DNA of 55,573 bases, taken from Bacteroidales bacterium (GTDB lineage Bacteria; Bacteroidota; Bacteroidia; Bacteroidales; M50B96). A program made the position numbers and the translations under genes. The stretch spans positions 1 to 55,573 of the forward strand of contig JAGYLP010000013.1 of assembly GCA_018401015.1 (NCBI GenBank), written 5' to 3'. Of the stretch, positions 41,796-51,230 are shown in pieces (within the stretch, counting starts at the first letter, position 1; each line of letters starts with the position of its first letter). The notes beneath the pieces were generated by a model. It saw nothing but the letters and a program-made list of their open reading frames with translations, was not told the DNA's origin and did no database searches.

Positions 41796-42965
41796 TTAAT
41801 AAATCATTTCCTCTACATAATTCTCAACAATGGAGGAGAATGAATTTGCAACGGATTGACCTAAACCACACTTGGAGGCAATTTTCATGGTTTCGGACAA
41901 TTTCAAAAGCTGATTGAGGTAAGAAGCAGGACGTTCCTGTTTCTTAATTGCTTCGATTCCTAATAAAAGTTGTTGACAACCGACCCGACAAGGGGTACAC
42001 TGACCACAGGATTCTTCTTCGAAAAATTCCAGATAATTATGAAGTACATGGTACATGGAGCGAGAGCTATTGAATAGCATCATGGAGCCTCCGGTGGGCA
42101 TTCCTTCAAAGCCAATGATGGTAGTGTCGAACTTTTTACGAGGCACGCAAAAACCGGCAGCTCCACCAACCTGAACAGCCTTCGTATCGTCGTCGCCAAA
42201 TTCGGCAACAAAATCGGATAATTTCATACCCAATTCCAATTCGTGTACTCCTGCTTTGGGCGTATCGCCAGAGATAGAAAATAGTTTTGATCCTCGGGAA
42301 TCCTGTGTGCCTAATTTAATAAACTCTTCGACTCCGATTCGGCAAATCATGTTGGCATTCACGAAGGTCTCCACATTATTTACAACCGTCGGTTTTCCAT
42401 GAAAGCCTTCGACCACCGGGAAAGGTGGTTTATTGCGAGGTTCGCCGCGTTTTCCTTCCATCGATTCGATGAGGGCTGTTTCTTCGCCGCAAACATAAGC
42501 CCCCGAGCCCATTCGTAATTCAATGGTTAAATCGAAATTCATTTCGCGGGCTTGTTCATGAAAGTTATCCAATTCCTTTTGCAAGTCGGGAACCATAAAC
42601 TGATATTCGCCTCGCAGATAGATAAACGCTTTCGTGGCTCCAATTACATAGGCACAAATAGCCATGCCGGAAATCATTTTTTGAGGAACCTTCATGAGGA
42701 TTTCGCGGTCCTTAAAGGTGCCAGGTTCTCCTTCGTCGGCATTACAAATGACATATTTTTCATTTCCCGGTTGTGCGGCTGCAAATTTCCATTTAAGTCC
42801 GGTTGGGAAACCGGCTCCCCCTCTTCCGCGTAAACCTGAATCAATAATATCTTGAATAATTTCTTGTTTTTCGCGACGAATGCTTTTTTGTAGAATGAGG
42901 TATTTGGTACTAGCATAAGCTCCAAAGATTACATCTACTCGTTTTAGTCCATTACTAGGTGCCAT
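41796..42965 (-). CDS. hydB: NuoF-like NADH-binding subunit of the hydrogenase, short form
   Basis: A 389-residue protein with the NAD/FMN-binding signature GLRGRGGAGFPTGLKW near residue 45 and GSGAYVCGEETALI near 153. A SLBB-like segment and the C-terminal [4Fe-4S] ligands ESCGQCTPCR with a later Cys in SKCGLGQS are also present. It oxidises NADH and passes electrons to HydA. Unlike HydB of Thermotoga-type bifurcating enzymes (above 550 residues), it has neither the N-terminal thioredoxin-like [2Fe-2S] domain nor the C-terminal two-[4Fe-4S] domain. It starts 2 bases after the hydC stop. Confidence 0.88.
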   Translation of the reverse strand: MAPSNGLKRVDVIFGAYASTKYLILQKSIRREKQEIIQDIIDSGLRGRGGAGFPTGLKWKFAAAQPGNEKYVICNADEGEPGTFKDREILMKVPQKMISGMAICAYVIGATKAFIYLRGEYQFMVPDLQKELDNFHEQAREMNFDLTIELRMGSGAYVCGEETALIESMEGKRGEPRNKPPFPVVEGFHGKPTVVNNVETFVNANMICRIGVEEFIKLGTQDSRGSKLFSISGDTPKAGVHELELGMKLSDFVAEFGDDDTKAVQVGGAAGFCVPRKKFDTTIIGFEGMPTGGSMMLFNSSRSMYHVLHNYLEFFEEESCGQCTPCRVGCQQLLLGIEAIKKQERPASYLNQLLKLSETMKIASKCGLGQSVANSFSSIVENYVEEMIY

Positions 42966-42967
42966 AG

Positions 42968-43462
42968 TTAGTTGATTTGCTGGTGATTGTTTGATTTACC
43001 ATTCGCCTGATATTCTGCAATGATCTGAACGATTTTTTCAGGAGTCAGGTAGGTATACGGTTTTTCGTTGATGAGCATGGAAGGTTCCTGGTCGCTCCAA
43101 CCGATATCGTTGGTTTCCAACAAAGTAAACTTTCCATTGGGAGTTGTTTCTCCTACCTTGATTTTCAAGATATCGCACAACTTATCAACAATCTCTTTTT
43201 TACCTTTCATTTCGGCCACAATCGACTTACACACGCGAATCACATACTTACCATAGGGTTCTGTGTTCAAGAAAGAATAAAAGCTGGCCGTGCCATAAAC
43301 TTCGGCGGCCGATAGGTTCAACTCCCTGGCTACCTCAACCATCGCATCTTGCGATAAGACATGCTCAGTTGCGACAATTTCTTGCAAAATGGGGAGTAAA
43401 CACTCTCGTTCACGACCGTACTTATCGGCAAGTGAACGAACGTAAGGCTGGATTTGGTTCAT
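42968..43462 (-). CDS. hydC: NuoE-like subunit of the hydrogenase lacking Fe-S cysteines
   Basis: A 164-residue NuoE/HydC-type protein: an N-terminal helical domain, then a thioredoxin-like domain (YGKYVIRVCKS, then KVGETTPNGKFTLLETNDIG). The family binds a [2Fe-2S] cluster through four Cys. Here only the first (Cys78) remains; the others align with Ala83, Asp119 and Ser123. The subunit probably keeps a structural role next to HydB but cannot hold the normal cluster. It is the first gene of the hydCBA operon. Confidence 0.87.
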   Translation of the reverse strand: MNQIQPYVRSLADKYGRERECLLPILQEIVATEHVLSQDAMVEVARELNLSAAEVYGTASFYSFLNTEPYGKYVIRVCKSIVAEMKGKKEIVDKLCDILKIKVGETTPNGKFTLLETNDIGWSDQEPSMLINEKPYTYLTPEKIVQIIAEYQANGKSNNHQQIN

Positions 43463-43593
43463 TTTCCTCGTTATTTTAATAATTTACTTAGAAATCCTTT
43501 TCAGGATTTTCTTTCGGTAAAATTATCCAACCACACGAGGAAAAAACATGACTTTAATCGCATGAAAAACTGATAAAAGTCAAACTTTTACAC

Positions 43594-45708
43594 TTATTGA
43601 GGATACTCAATTCGTTGGTGATAGATATTCCGAAGCTTTGCTTTGAATACTTCTTTCACTTGATTCACTTCTTTAAAGGTGATCGTAGCTTCGTCGAATT
43701 GCCCTTCCTGTTCTTGATAATTAATTATCTGATCGACTAAATCGCTGATTGATTGCTCCGAATAGACTTTCATACTTCGGGAGGCAGCTTCGACTGAATC
43801 GGCCATCATGAGTACGGCCGTTTCTTTAGAAAAAGGCAAGGGCCCGGGGTAAGTAAAGCGATTTACATCTGCTTCTTCATTCGGATATTTTTTAAGGAAG
43901 GATTTATAAAAGTACTGCACTTTAGTCGTTCCATGATGTGTTTGAATGAAATCGATAATCGCCTGAGGGAGTTTATGCTTTTTAGCGAGTTGGATGCCAT
44001 GGGTTACATGACCAATGATGATGTCGGCACTTTCTTCAAACGGGATATTTTGATGAGGATTAAATCCAGACTGGAGGTTTTCAATAAAGAAGGCCGGATT
44101 CTCCATTTTTCCAATATCGTGATAAAGAGCTCCAGTCCGCATTAATAAGGTGTTCCCTCCAATCTTATAGATAGCTTCTTCTGCAAGGTTGGCAACCTGC
44201 ATGGAATGTTGGAAAGTACCCGGAGCTTTGGAAGCCAGATCGCGCAATAGAACGTTGTTTGTATCCGATAATTCCAACAAGCTCAAATCGCTTAAAAAGC
44301 CAAACAGTTTCTCGAAGAGATAGATTAGCGGATAACTACTCAAGAGCAGAACCGCATTTCCGAGCAACCAAATAAAAAAGGGCCAGTGGACGTTTTCCAG
44401 GCTTCCTTCTTGCATCAATCGTAAGGCTATATTTAGAAAAGAATAGGTTAGAAATACGAAGAAGGCACTCCAGAATAATTGTGAACGTTTTTTAGCATTA
44501 TGCATGGAAAAAATTGCAACTACCCCTGCTAAGAATTGAATAAAAACAAATTCAAAACCATTGGGAGCCATAAACCCGATTAACAAACTGGTTATAAGCA
44601 AAATAAAGATAGCCAATCGACTATCATAGAAGGTCCTTACAATGATTGGTAATAAAGCAAAGGGGATGAAATACAGGTTGATATTTTTGAAACGGATTAC
44701 CCCACTGGCAACCGAAACAAAAAGAACAATCATGAGTAGGATAAAGATTGTTTGCTTGAGGTCGTTGAGCACTTCTCTCCGGTAGTTGAAGAGAAACAAG
44801 AAGAACATCAGCATAATGGAGAATACGACCAGGAATTGGCCCAGCAGCAGTAGTGTGTAGCTTGTATTTCTACCAATTGATTCCTCGTAGTGCAACTTAT
44901 ACGATTCCAGCATTTTGAACAGTTCGGGATTTACGATATCGCCTCGATCGATGATTCGTTGATTTTTCCGGACCATCCCTTCGGTAAGGGAGATGTTATC
45001 GAGCGTCATTTGCAGCTTGGTTTCTGTAAGCAGCGCGTCGTATTGAAGGTTTGCCTTCAGATAGGGCTTAGGTTGAAAACGAGCCAGAAAATCCCGTTCG
45101 TAATATTCGGGAAAAGAAGTCCAGATGGGATGGTTACCGATCATTTTTCGGCAATGATTCTCTAGAGTGGCGATTTTGTGCAAGTCGGAAAGCCTTACCT
45201 GTTCAGCGATATCGTTACGCACAACGTGAATAAGGTATTCGCCGGGTTTATTTTCGAGCACCGGCACTACTTCGGGCAACACACCATGTTGGTAAAGGTT
45301 GCGAAATACCTCGGCACCAGCGGCTCTCAGGCGACCTTTCCGGGCAATAGCTGAATCGATGGACAGCGAATCTCCGGTGTCGTCCCAAATTTTATCGAGG
45401 CGAGTTGCGAGGTATTGCAGAAATTCGGCCTCGAGTTGTTCTGTTTGCGCCGGTTTTTCGCGGAAATAATACAGTTGATTTGTTTGAAGACTATCCTGTT
45501 CATTTTTAAGTTCTTCGCGAGTTTTATAGATTGGGAAAGCCTCGGTAGCAATGAGTGTTTCGTGCAACCAGGGAGCACCTTTTTGGTATTCGTATTTGAA
45601 TTTTCCCTCTTTAGGGAACAGGTAAGCAATGAGCAGGATAGTCAGTAAAAATAGGATGATGCGAACGATTAGAGCCGGAAGGCGAAGGAAAGGGCGAATT
45701 ACCTGCAT
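43594..45708 (-). CDS. pgpH: 7TM-HD phosphodiesterase (PgpH-like, c-di-AMP)
   Basis: A 704-residue membrane protein. One N-terminal helix is followed by a ~260-residue extracytoplasmic 7TMR-HDED-type domain, then seven helices (about residues 280-480), and a cytosolic HDIG domain with GALYHDIGKM near residue 530 and HGTTKVQYFY near 585. Relatives named PgpH cleave cyclic di-AMP. It is monocistronic on the minus strand. Length and motif order are normal for the family; no diadenylate cyclase is in the window. Confidence 0.88.
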   Translation of the reverse strand: MQVIRPFLRLPALIVRIILFLLTILLIAYLFPKEGKFKYEYQKGAPWLHETLIATEAFPIYKTREELKNEQDSLQTNQLYYFREKPAQTEQLEAEFLQYLATRLDKIWDDTGDSLSIDSAIARKGRLRAAGAEVFRNLYQHGVLPEVVPVLENKPGEYLIHVVRNDIAEQVRLSDLHKIATLENHCRKMIGNHPIWTSFPEYYERDFLARFQPKPYLKANLQYDALLTETKLQMTLDNISLTEGMVRKNQRIIDRGDIVNPELFKMLESYKLHYEESIGRNTSYTLLLLGQFLVVFSIMLMFFLFLFNYRREVLNDLKQTIFILLMIVLFVSVASGVIRFKNINLYFIPFALLPIIVRTFYDSRLAIFILLITSLLIGFMAPNGFEFVFIQFLAGVVAIFSMHNAKKRSQLFWSAFFVFLTYSFLNIALRLMQEGSLENVHWPFFIWLLGNAVLLLSSYPLIYLFEKLFGFLSDLSLLELSDTNNVLLRDLASKAPGTFQHSMQVANLAEEAIYKIGGNTLLMRTGALYHDIGKMENPAFFIENLQSGFNPHQNIPFEESADIIIGHVTHGIQLAKKHKLPQAIIDFIQTHHGTTKVQYFYKSFLKKYPNEEADVNRFTYPGPLPFSKETAVLMMADSVEAASRSMKVYSEQSISDLVDQIINYQEQEGQFDEATITFKEVNQVKEVFKAKLRNIYHQRIEYPQ

Positions 45709-45788
45709 GGTATGTTCATTTTTTACCGATTAAGCAGCCAATTTACGGAAAGCTATGATAATACGGTCATGCTTCGTTGAAATTCTTG

Positions 45789-45868
45789 TAAAAAAAAGAG
45801 GCTGAATCATAAGAATGAAACAGCCTCCGAGTTATATATTAACCCTACCGGAGCTAGAGTCGCTCCGG
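45789..45868 (-). terminator. Double hairpin terminator after the aldolase-fold gene
   Basis: On the minus strand, just after the stop at 45885, CCGGAGC/GCTCCGG (45848-45868) forms one hairpin. Next comes GAGGCTG/CAGCCTC (45798-45804 with 45821-45827), followed by a T7 run at 45791-45797. The second is a standard Rho-independent terminator. Confidence 0.75.
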
Positions 45869-45884
45869 ACCCCCTAATCTTTTT

Positions 45885-47096
45885 TTATAGCCTCGAAAGA
45901 GAGACTAGAGAAAACAGTCGATTAACTAAGTTGCTTACTGTTTTGTCGACACAAAGATACATAAAGTTTTCGATTAAAATACCATCTTGACGTAAAGAAA
46001 TTGCATTTGCAATTTTTTCTGGATCGGCTAGGGCTTCGAATGGTAGAATTTCGACCTTATTATTGAACTTGTAACTATTGTTTGGTTTGGTATATTCGGG
46101 TTTCTGACCACTTAAAATTGCCGAGATAAGGCTATCGGGTTCGATGAAAGCGATGCAGTTCACCTGCTTGTTTTGGAAATAAATCTCCTGATGAATATTA
46201 ACGGTTCGATCGGGACTCTTACTACTATCGACTTTACCTCCTTTAAAAATGGAGAAATCGGACTGGACGGATTGATTACGGCTGGTTGCCTGGCTTGTCA
46301 TGAAGAAAGTAAGTTCATCGACTCGCACTGAGAAGCTACCGCCATAGAAAGTAATCCATTCGTTAAAAAAGGCTGTTTGCGTTAAATCGATTAAATCGCG
46401 GTAGAAAGGAGTGAAATCGATCGAAGGTTTACGGCCTCTCAGACCGACAAACTCTTTTGGAAGTGCTTGATCGACTTTTTCGATCGTATCCAGCGAATAG
46501 GATTTTATTTCGGTTAAGGTTCGTGCTTTACGCGAGGCTTTGGCGATGTGCTCGATTCGCTCGATTTGCAACAAAGCGTTTTCCAGGCTGTTGGATGCGG
46601 CGATCATCCCAAAATTTCGGAGTAAAACGGTCGCAGGTTCTTCTTCGTTCAAATCGGCAATTGACTTAATGAACCCGGCTTTGTTAAAATCCGGAGTTTG
46701 TTCAATACTAATCGTTCCAATGCCAAAAGTATGATAGGGCATTAGATTGAGCATAGCATAAGATAGCTCATCGCCAATGGCCGTAATCGTCGGCGAATTG
46801 ATTTGAATGATTGCCCGAACATTCAAGTTTTTTTGATAGATGGCTCGGTGTAAAGCTAAGTAGGAAGAATCCGGTTTCTTTTTTGCAATTTCTTTTTCAC
46901 TTTCCTCATCGCTAAAAAGGAGAATATCATTCCCCTGAAGTCGCTGAGGCCACAATTCGTCGGGGGTAATCCAGATATTCCCATCATTATCGATTACCGA
47001 CAAAGATGACTGAAGATTAACATTCAGTTTCAAAGCGTTCAGTCGCTCGGCTATTTCAAGTAATTGTTCCCTTTCAATCAGAGCAGATATATTCAT
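45885..47096 (-). CDS. Tandem class II aldolase/adducin-fold protein, metal site lost
   Basis: A 403-residue protein made of two class II aldolase/adducin-like halves (about 1-195 and 220-403), the second weaker. In the first, the region NVRAIIQINSPTITAIGDE corresponds to the metal-binding HxHxxxA segment, but both His are replaced (Gln98 and Asn100). In the second half the segment reads NCIAFIEPDSLISAIL, also without His. A class II aldolase reaction is therefore unlikely. I use the ATG at 47096 (MNISALIEREQLLEI); upstream residues to 47126 look like leader. The role is unknown. Confidence 0.7.
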   Translation of the reverse strand: MNISALIEREQLLEIAERLNALKLNVNLQSSLSVIDNDGNIWITPDELWPQRLQGNDILLFSDEESEKEIAKKKPDSSYLALHRAIYQKNLNVRAIIQINSPTITAIGDELSYAMLNLMPYHTFGIGTISIEQTPDFNKAGFIKSIADLNEEEPATVLLRNFGMIAASNSLENALLQIERIEHIAKASRKARTLTEIKSYSLDTIEKVDQALPKEFVGLRGRKPSIDFTPFYRDLIDLTQTAFFNEWITFYGGSFSVRVDELTFFMTSQATSRNQSVQSDFSIFKGGKVDSSKSPDRTVNIHQEIYFQNKQVNCIAFIEPDSLISAILSGQKPEYTKPNNSYKFNNKVEILPFEALADPEKIANAISLRQDGILIENFMYLCVDKTVSNLVNRLFSLVSLSRL

Positions 47097-47126
47097 AACA
47101 ATTAATTTGCGAGACAACGACCTCAA

Positions 47127-47668
47127 ATCGTGTCTCTTTTAAATTTGTAAAATTCTTTATCCCGGCCGTAAAAGTAATTAATATTATCAACATTTTAAAA
47201 AAAGATATTAAGGAAGTTAGGATATTTTAATATGGCTTCTAAAAAGCCGTCCAATCGGGAATGAAGCAAGCAAAGGATAAAGACACAATAAATTAAATAT
47301 GTGACACTTAACTACCATAAAAACATATATGATTTTCGTACAAATCAGGTTTTGTCCGATGGCACAAAATAACCCAAAATGCGAATTGGCATCTAATTCT
47401 GAAATATTCTACGTAAAAAATTAGATAGTTTCGAAGATCAGTCTCAAATTATACCCCTCGACCATTGCTATCAACCAGTAAACTTTCCGACTTATCGGAC
47501 AACGCTTGGAGGTGCTCAAAAAAACTGGAAAAGTTTAGCGCAAAGAGGACAAAAACGACGCGAAAAGATTTACATTTAAGCCATAAATTTTGCTAAAACA
47601 AATGGAAACAGGTAGGCTTTAATTAATTGATCAAAAGCACATTAATAAAGCTTCAAAAGAAATTAAGA
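47127..47668. other. Intergenic stretch before purA
   Basis: About 540 bases without a gene between divergent genes. A near -7 box TAAATTTTG (one base longer than TAnnTTTG) at about 47583-47591 is a weak candidate purA promoter. No RNA gene was recognised. Confidence 0.35.
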
Positions 47669-48943
47669 ATGAAAGTGGATGTATTATTAGGCCTTCAATG
47701 GGGCGACGAAGGAAAAGGGAAAGTGGTGGATGTATTAACCCCCCGATACGATTTAATTGCACGTTTTCAGGGAGGTCCCAATGCCGGACATAGTTTGGAG
47801 TTTAATGAGATCAAGCACGTGTTGCATACGATTCCCAGCGGGATATTTCACCCTGATAAACTGAATGTTATCGGGAATGGAGTGGTAATTGACCCGGTAA
47901 TCTTCAAAAAAGAGATAGAATCGCTGGAGCGCTTAGGTGTGGATCCTCGCAAGAACCTGGTTTTATCTAAGAAAGCTCATTTAATCTTACCCTCTCATCG
48001 GATGCTCGATGCAGCTTCGGAGCATTCCAAAGGGAAAGCAAAGATTGGCTCTACCTTGAAAGGAATAGGACCTACATACATGGACAAAACCGGCAGAAAT
48101 GGCATTCGAATCGGCGATATTTTTCAAGCTAGTTTTGAAGAAAAGTATCGAGCGCTCGTCGAAAAACATCAACAACTTGCAGCTTTATACGATTATCCTT
48201 CCGATATATCGGATCAAGAAAAGGAGTGGTTTGCCGGATTGGAAGTCATTAAGAGTTTCCGGATTGAAGCGACCGAATACTTGGTTAACGAAGCCTTACG
48301 AAAAGAGGAGAGAGTTTTAGCCGAGGGGGCACAAGGCACCTTGCTCGATATCGATTTTGGTAGTTATCCTTTTGTTACTTCCTCGAATACGGTTACAGCC
48401 GGAGCATGCACCGGACTAGGCATAGCGCCCAATAAAATTGGAAAAGTATATGGTATTTTCAAAGCCTATTGCACCCGTGTTGGGAGTGGTCCGTTTCCGA
48501 CCGAGCTGGAAGATTCGACCGGCGATCTCTTGCGGAAGCAGGGTAACGAATTCGGTTCGACCACAGGTCGTCCGCGACGTACCGGTTGGCTCGATTTGGT
48601 GAGTTTAAAATATTCGTGCATGATCAATGGAGTTACCGACTTGATTTTAACAAAAGCCGATGTTTTAAGCGATTTCGACTCCATCATGGTAGCAGTAGCC
48701 TATCGTACCTCCGAAGCCGAAACCTCCCTGGAACTCCCCTACTCGCTCGAAGAAACAATTGATCCACAATACATTGAACTTCCCGGATGGAAAGCTGACA
48801 TTACCCAAATTACCTCTGAGAATGAATTCCCTGAAGAACTGAATGCTTATTTAAATTTCATAGAAGAATACTTGGAACTACCTATTACACTTGTTTCAGT
48901 AGGACCTAACCGGTCCCAAATTATAGAACGTTATATCGACTAA
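47669..48943 (+). CDS. purA: Adenylosuccinate synthase
   Basis: A 424-residue enzyme that joins IMP and aspartate using GTP in AMP synthesis. The GTP-binding loop LQWGDEGKGKVVD is at residues 9-21. GIGPTYMDKTGRNGIR, EGAQGTLLDIDFGSYPFVTS and TTGRPRRTGW are all conserved. The ATG at 47669 starts right before the family N-terminus; the longer frame from 47627 begins at a TTG. Cytosolic, normal length. Confidence 0.95.
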   Translation: MKVDVLLGLQWGDEGKGKVVDVLTPRYDLIARFQGGPNAGHSLEFNEIKHVLHTIPSGIFHPDKLNVIGNGVVIDPVIFKKEIESLERLGVDPRKNLVLSKKAHLILPSHRMLDAASEHSKGKAKIGSTLKGIGPTYMDKTGRNGIRIGDIFQASFEEKYRALVEKHQQLAALYDYPSDISDQEKEWFAGLEVIKSFRIEATEYLVNEALRKEERVLAEGAQGTLLDIDFGSYPFVTSSNTVTAGACTGLGIAPNKIGKVYGIFKAYCTRVGSGPFPTELEDSTGDLLRKQGNEFGSTTGRPRRTGWLDLVSLKYSCMINGVTDLILTKADVLSDFDSIMVAVAYRTSEAETSLELPYSLEETIDPQYIELPGWKADITQITSENEFPEELNAYLNFIEEYLELPITLVSVGPNRSQIIERYID

Positions 48944-48955
48944 AATTTCGACACA

Positions 48956-51154
48956 ATGACTCGTATTTTGCTTTTGCTTGTAACTCTACTCTTCTCGGCA
49001 AGCTTAAATGCTCAATTGAGCATAGCCATTGCCCGATATCAGCCTCTAGGCAGTACTGTAGCCATTAGCGGTATTATTACGAATGGGCCGGAACTTGGAG
49101 GCATTCGTTACATCCAGGATGTAACCGGCGGTATTGCCATTTACGACAGCGATGTATCGTATTTTGAGCGAGGCGATTCAGTAGCTGTAGTGGGAATCCT
49201 GACCGATTACAATGGCTTGCTGGAAATAGTCAATGTAAGTGGACACACGGTTTTTACCCAGGGCAACCCGCTTCCTAGTCCCTTACAACTTACTCCCGGA
49301 CAGCTGGCAGAAAGCAATGAATCGGAACTAGTTGAGCTGAAAGACGTTGTTTTTACCGATGGAGGAAATGTTTTTGCCTCCAATACGAGTTATTATTTTT
49401 CGTCGCAAGGAGAAAGTTCATCGGTTTATATACGTGCGAACCATCCGCTAATTGGAGAGCCAATACCCGTTTCTCCGGTCGATTTAGTGGGTATTTGCTC
49501 GCAATATTTCAGCGATTACCAGCTTTTATTGCGCGACACGAACGACATCCAAAACAGCTCCAGCATTAACATTATTAGTCAATTAGAAACAGGCAATTTA
49601 AGCGAAACCGGCTTGAGTATTTCCTGGGAAACCGATGTTCCCGGATCGAGCATGCTCTTTTACGGGAATACTCCGGATTTAGAGATTGGTGTCCTGACCA
49701 ATCCAAGCTTGAGCACGACCCACTCCTTGAGCATCACTGGAGCTGAACCCTCGGAACTTTTTTATGTGAAAGCCGCCTCGTACAATGGAATCGATACTGC
49801 CTTCAGCCCTATTAAAACCGTTATTACCCAATCGTTATCGTCGGGGGAAATACTGGCCTATTTTACCCAATCGGTTGCCACCGAATTTGCCACTATTTCG
49901 CCCGCTATTTATGTCGATGAAGCCATCGACGACACCCTTATTCAGTACCTGAATCGAGCCAACCAAACGATTGATTTCACCATGTACGATTTTCAGCCCG
50001 ATAATGTTTCCAACCTGGCTGAAGCCTTGAATGCAGCCTACGATCGTGGAGTAAGAGTCCGACTCATTCTGGATACTACCTGGACTCATGTCAACCTGGC
50101 CGATTTGGTATATCCCAATATCCGCTCGTTGATTGCTCCGACCGAGGAAGTTTACGGCATCATGCATAACAAATTCGTGGTTATCGATGCTGAATCGACC
50201 AATCCCGATGATCCGATTGTATGGACCGGTTCGACGAATTACGAAGCAGAAAACATGTTTGAATTTGCCAACAACGTGGTCATTATTCAAGATAAAAGCT
50301 TGGCCCTTACCTATCAACTTGAATTTGAGGAAATGTGGGGAGGCAGCGGCAATGCTCCCGAAACCTTCAACTCCCGATTTGGTCCATTTAAGTTGAATAA
50401 CACCCCCCACAAATTCATCATTGGTGGCAAACGAGTGGAGTGTTATTTTTCGCCCAGCGATGGCACTAATGCGCAGATTATAAAAGCCATAGAAACGGCC
50501 GACCACGAGTTATACGTCGCGACGATGCTGATTACACGCTTGGATTTAGCCTATTCTTTGGCTACTCAATCGAATATGGGAGCGGATGTGAATGTTTTGG
50601 TAAACGACAAAGCGAGCTGTGCCACGAATGTAGTTGGAGTTTTAAATTCGGCGCTTGGTCCAAATTTCTTCGAGCATCAGGAGGACGGAATCATGCACCA
50701 CAAGTATTTGATTTCCGATCCGAATCATGTTGATTCGGATCCTTTAGTGGTAACCGGCTCTCATAATTGGAGCAATGCTGCCGATAATAAAAACGACGAA
50801 AACACCCTGTTGATTTATCATACAGAGGTTGCCAACTGGTTTTTTCAGGAATTTTCTGCACGCATGGCTGCTTCTGGACCTATTGGTATCGAAGCGCTCG
50901 ATCCAACTATGCAGATCAAACTATACCCGAATCCAGCTAAGAATTCCATAGTAATTAAACTTACAACCAAGGATAAGGGAGATGCATTCGTTCGTTTATT
51001 GGATACAGGCGGGCGCGAGCTTCGGGGTTTTTCGTTTCCACTTGGAGGCGATCAAACCTGGCATTCGGGTAACCTGGATTTACCACCAGGCATATACCTG
51101 GTTGAAATAGAAACTTCATCGAACCGACAGACCCATAAATTGATTATTCAATAA
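48956..51154 (+). CDS. Secreted phospholipase D-like nuclease with T9SS tail
   Basis: A 732-residue protein: signal peptide (MTRILLLLVTLLFSASLNAQ), an OB-fold/DUF5689-like domain (about 25-205), a fibronectin-like linker, then a PLD-superfamily domain with two HKD motifs. These are HNKFVVIDAE near residue 403 with WTGSTNYE, and HHKYLISD near 581 with TGSHNWSN. A T9SS sorting domain (KLYPNPAKNSIVIKL...PPGIYLVEIE) ends it. The arrangement suggests an extracellular nuclease or phosphodiesterase, as in secreted PLD-type endonucleases. It starts 12 bases after purA and may be cotranscribed with it. Confidence 0.82.
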   Translation: MTRILLLLVTLLFSASLNAQLSIAIARYQPLGSTVAISGIITNGPELGGIRYIQDVTGGIAIYDSDVSYFERGDSVAVVGILTDYNGLLEIVNVSGHTVFTQGNPLPSPLQLTPGQLAESNESELVELKDVVFTDGGNVFASNTSYYFSSQGESSSVYIRANHPLIGEPIPVSPVDLVGICSQYFSDYQLLLRDTNDIQNSSSINIISQLETGNLSETGLSISWETDVPGSSMLFYGNTPDLEIGVLTNPSLSTTHSLSITGAEPSELFYVKAASYNGIDTAFSPIKTVITQSLSSGEILAYFTQSVATEFATISPAIYVDEAIDDTLIQYLNRANQTIDFTMYDFQPDNVSNLAEALNAAYDRGVRVRLILDTTWTHVNLADLVYPNIRSLIAPTEEVYGIMHNKFVVIDAESTNPDDPIVWTGSTNYEAENMFEFANNVVIIQDKSLALTYQLEFEEMWGGSGNAPETFNSRFGPFKLNNTPHKFIIGGKRVECYFSPSDGTNAQIIKAIETADHELYVATMLITRLDLAYSLATQSNMGADVNVLVNDKASCATNVVGVLNSALGPNFFEHQEDGIMHHKYLISDPNHVDSDPLVVTGSHNWSNAADNKNDENTLLIYHTEVANWFFQEFSARMAASGPIGIEALDPTMQIKLYPNPAKNSIVIKLTTKDKGDAFVRLLDTGGRELRGFSFPLGGDQTWHSGNLDLPPGIYLVEIETSSNRQTHKLIIQ

Positions 51155-51230
51155 GCAGGAGATCTTTTATTACGGAATCGTTATGTTTTTCCGGCACTCA
51201 GAGCAAGAAACACGAGGCAGGCCGGCATAC

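Noticed and set aside
49835-50506. 223-residue minus-strand open frame
   Set aside because: It lies wholly inside the phospholipase D-like gene, with repetitive composition and no motif; a shadow frame.
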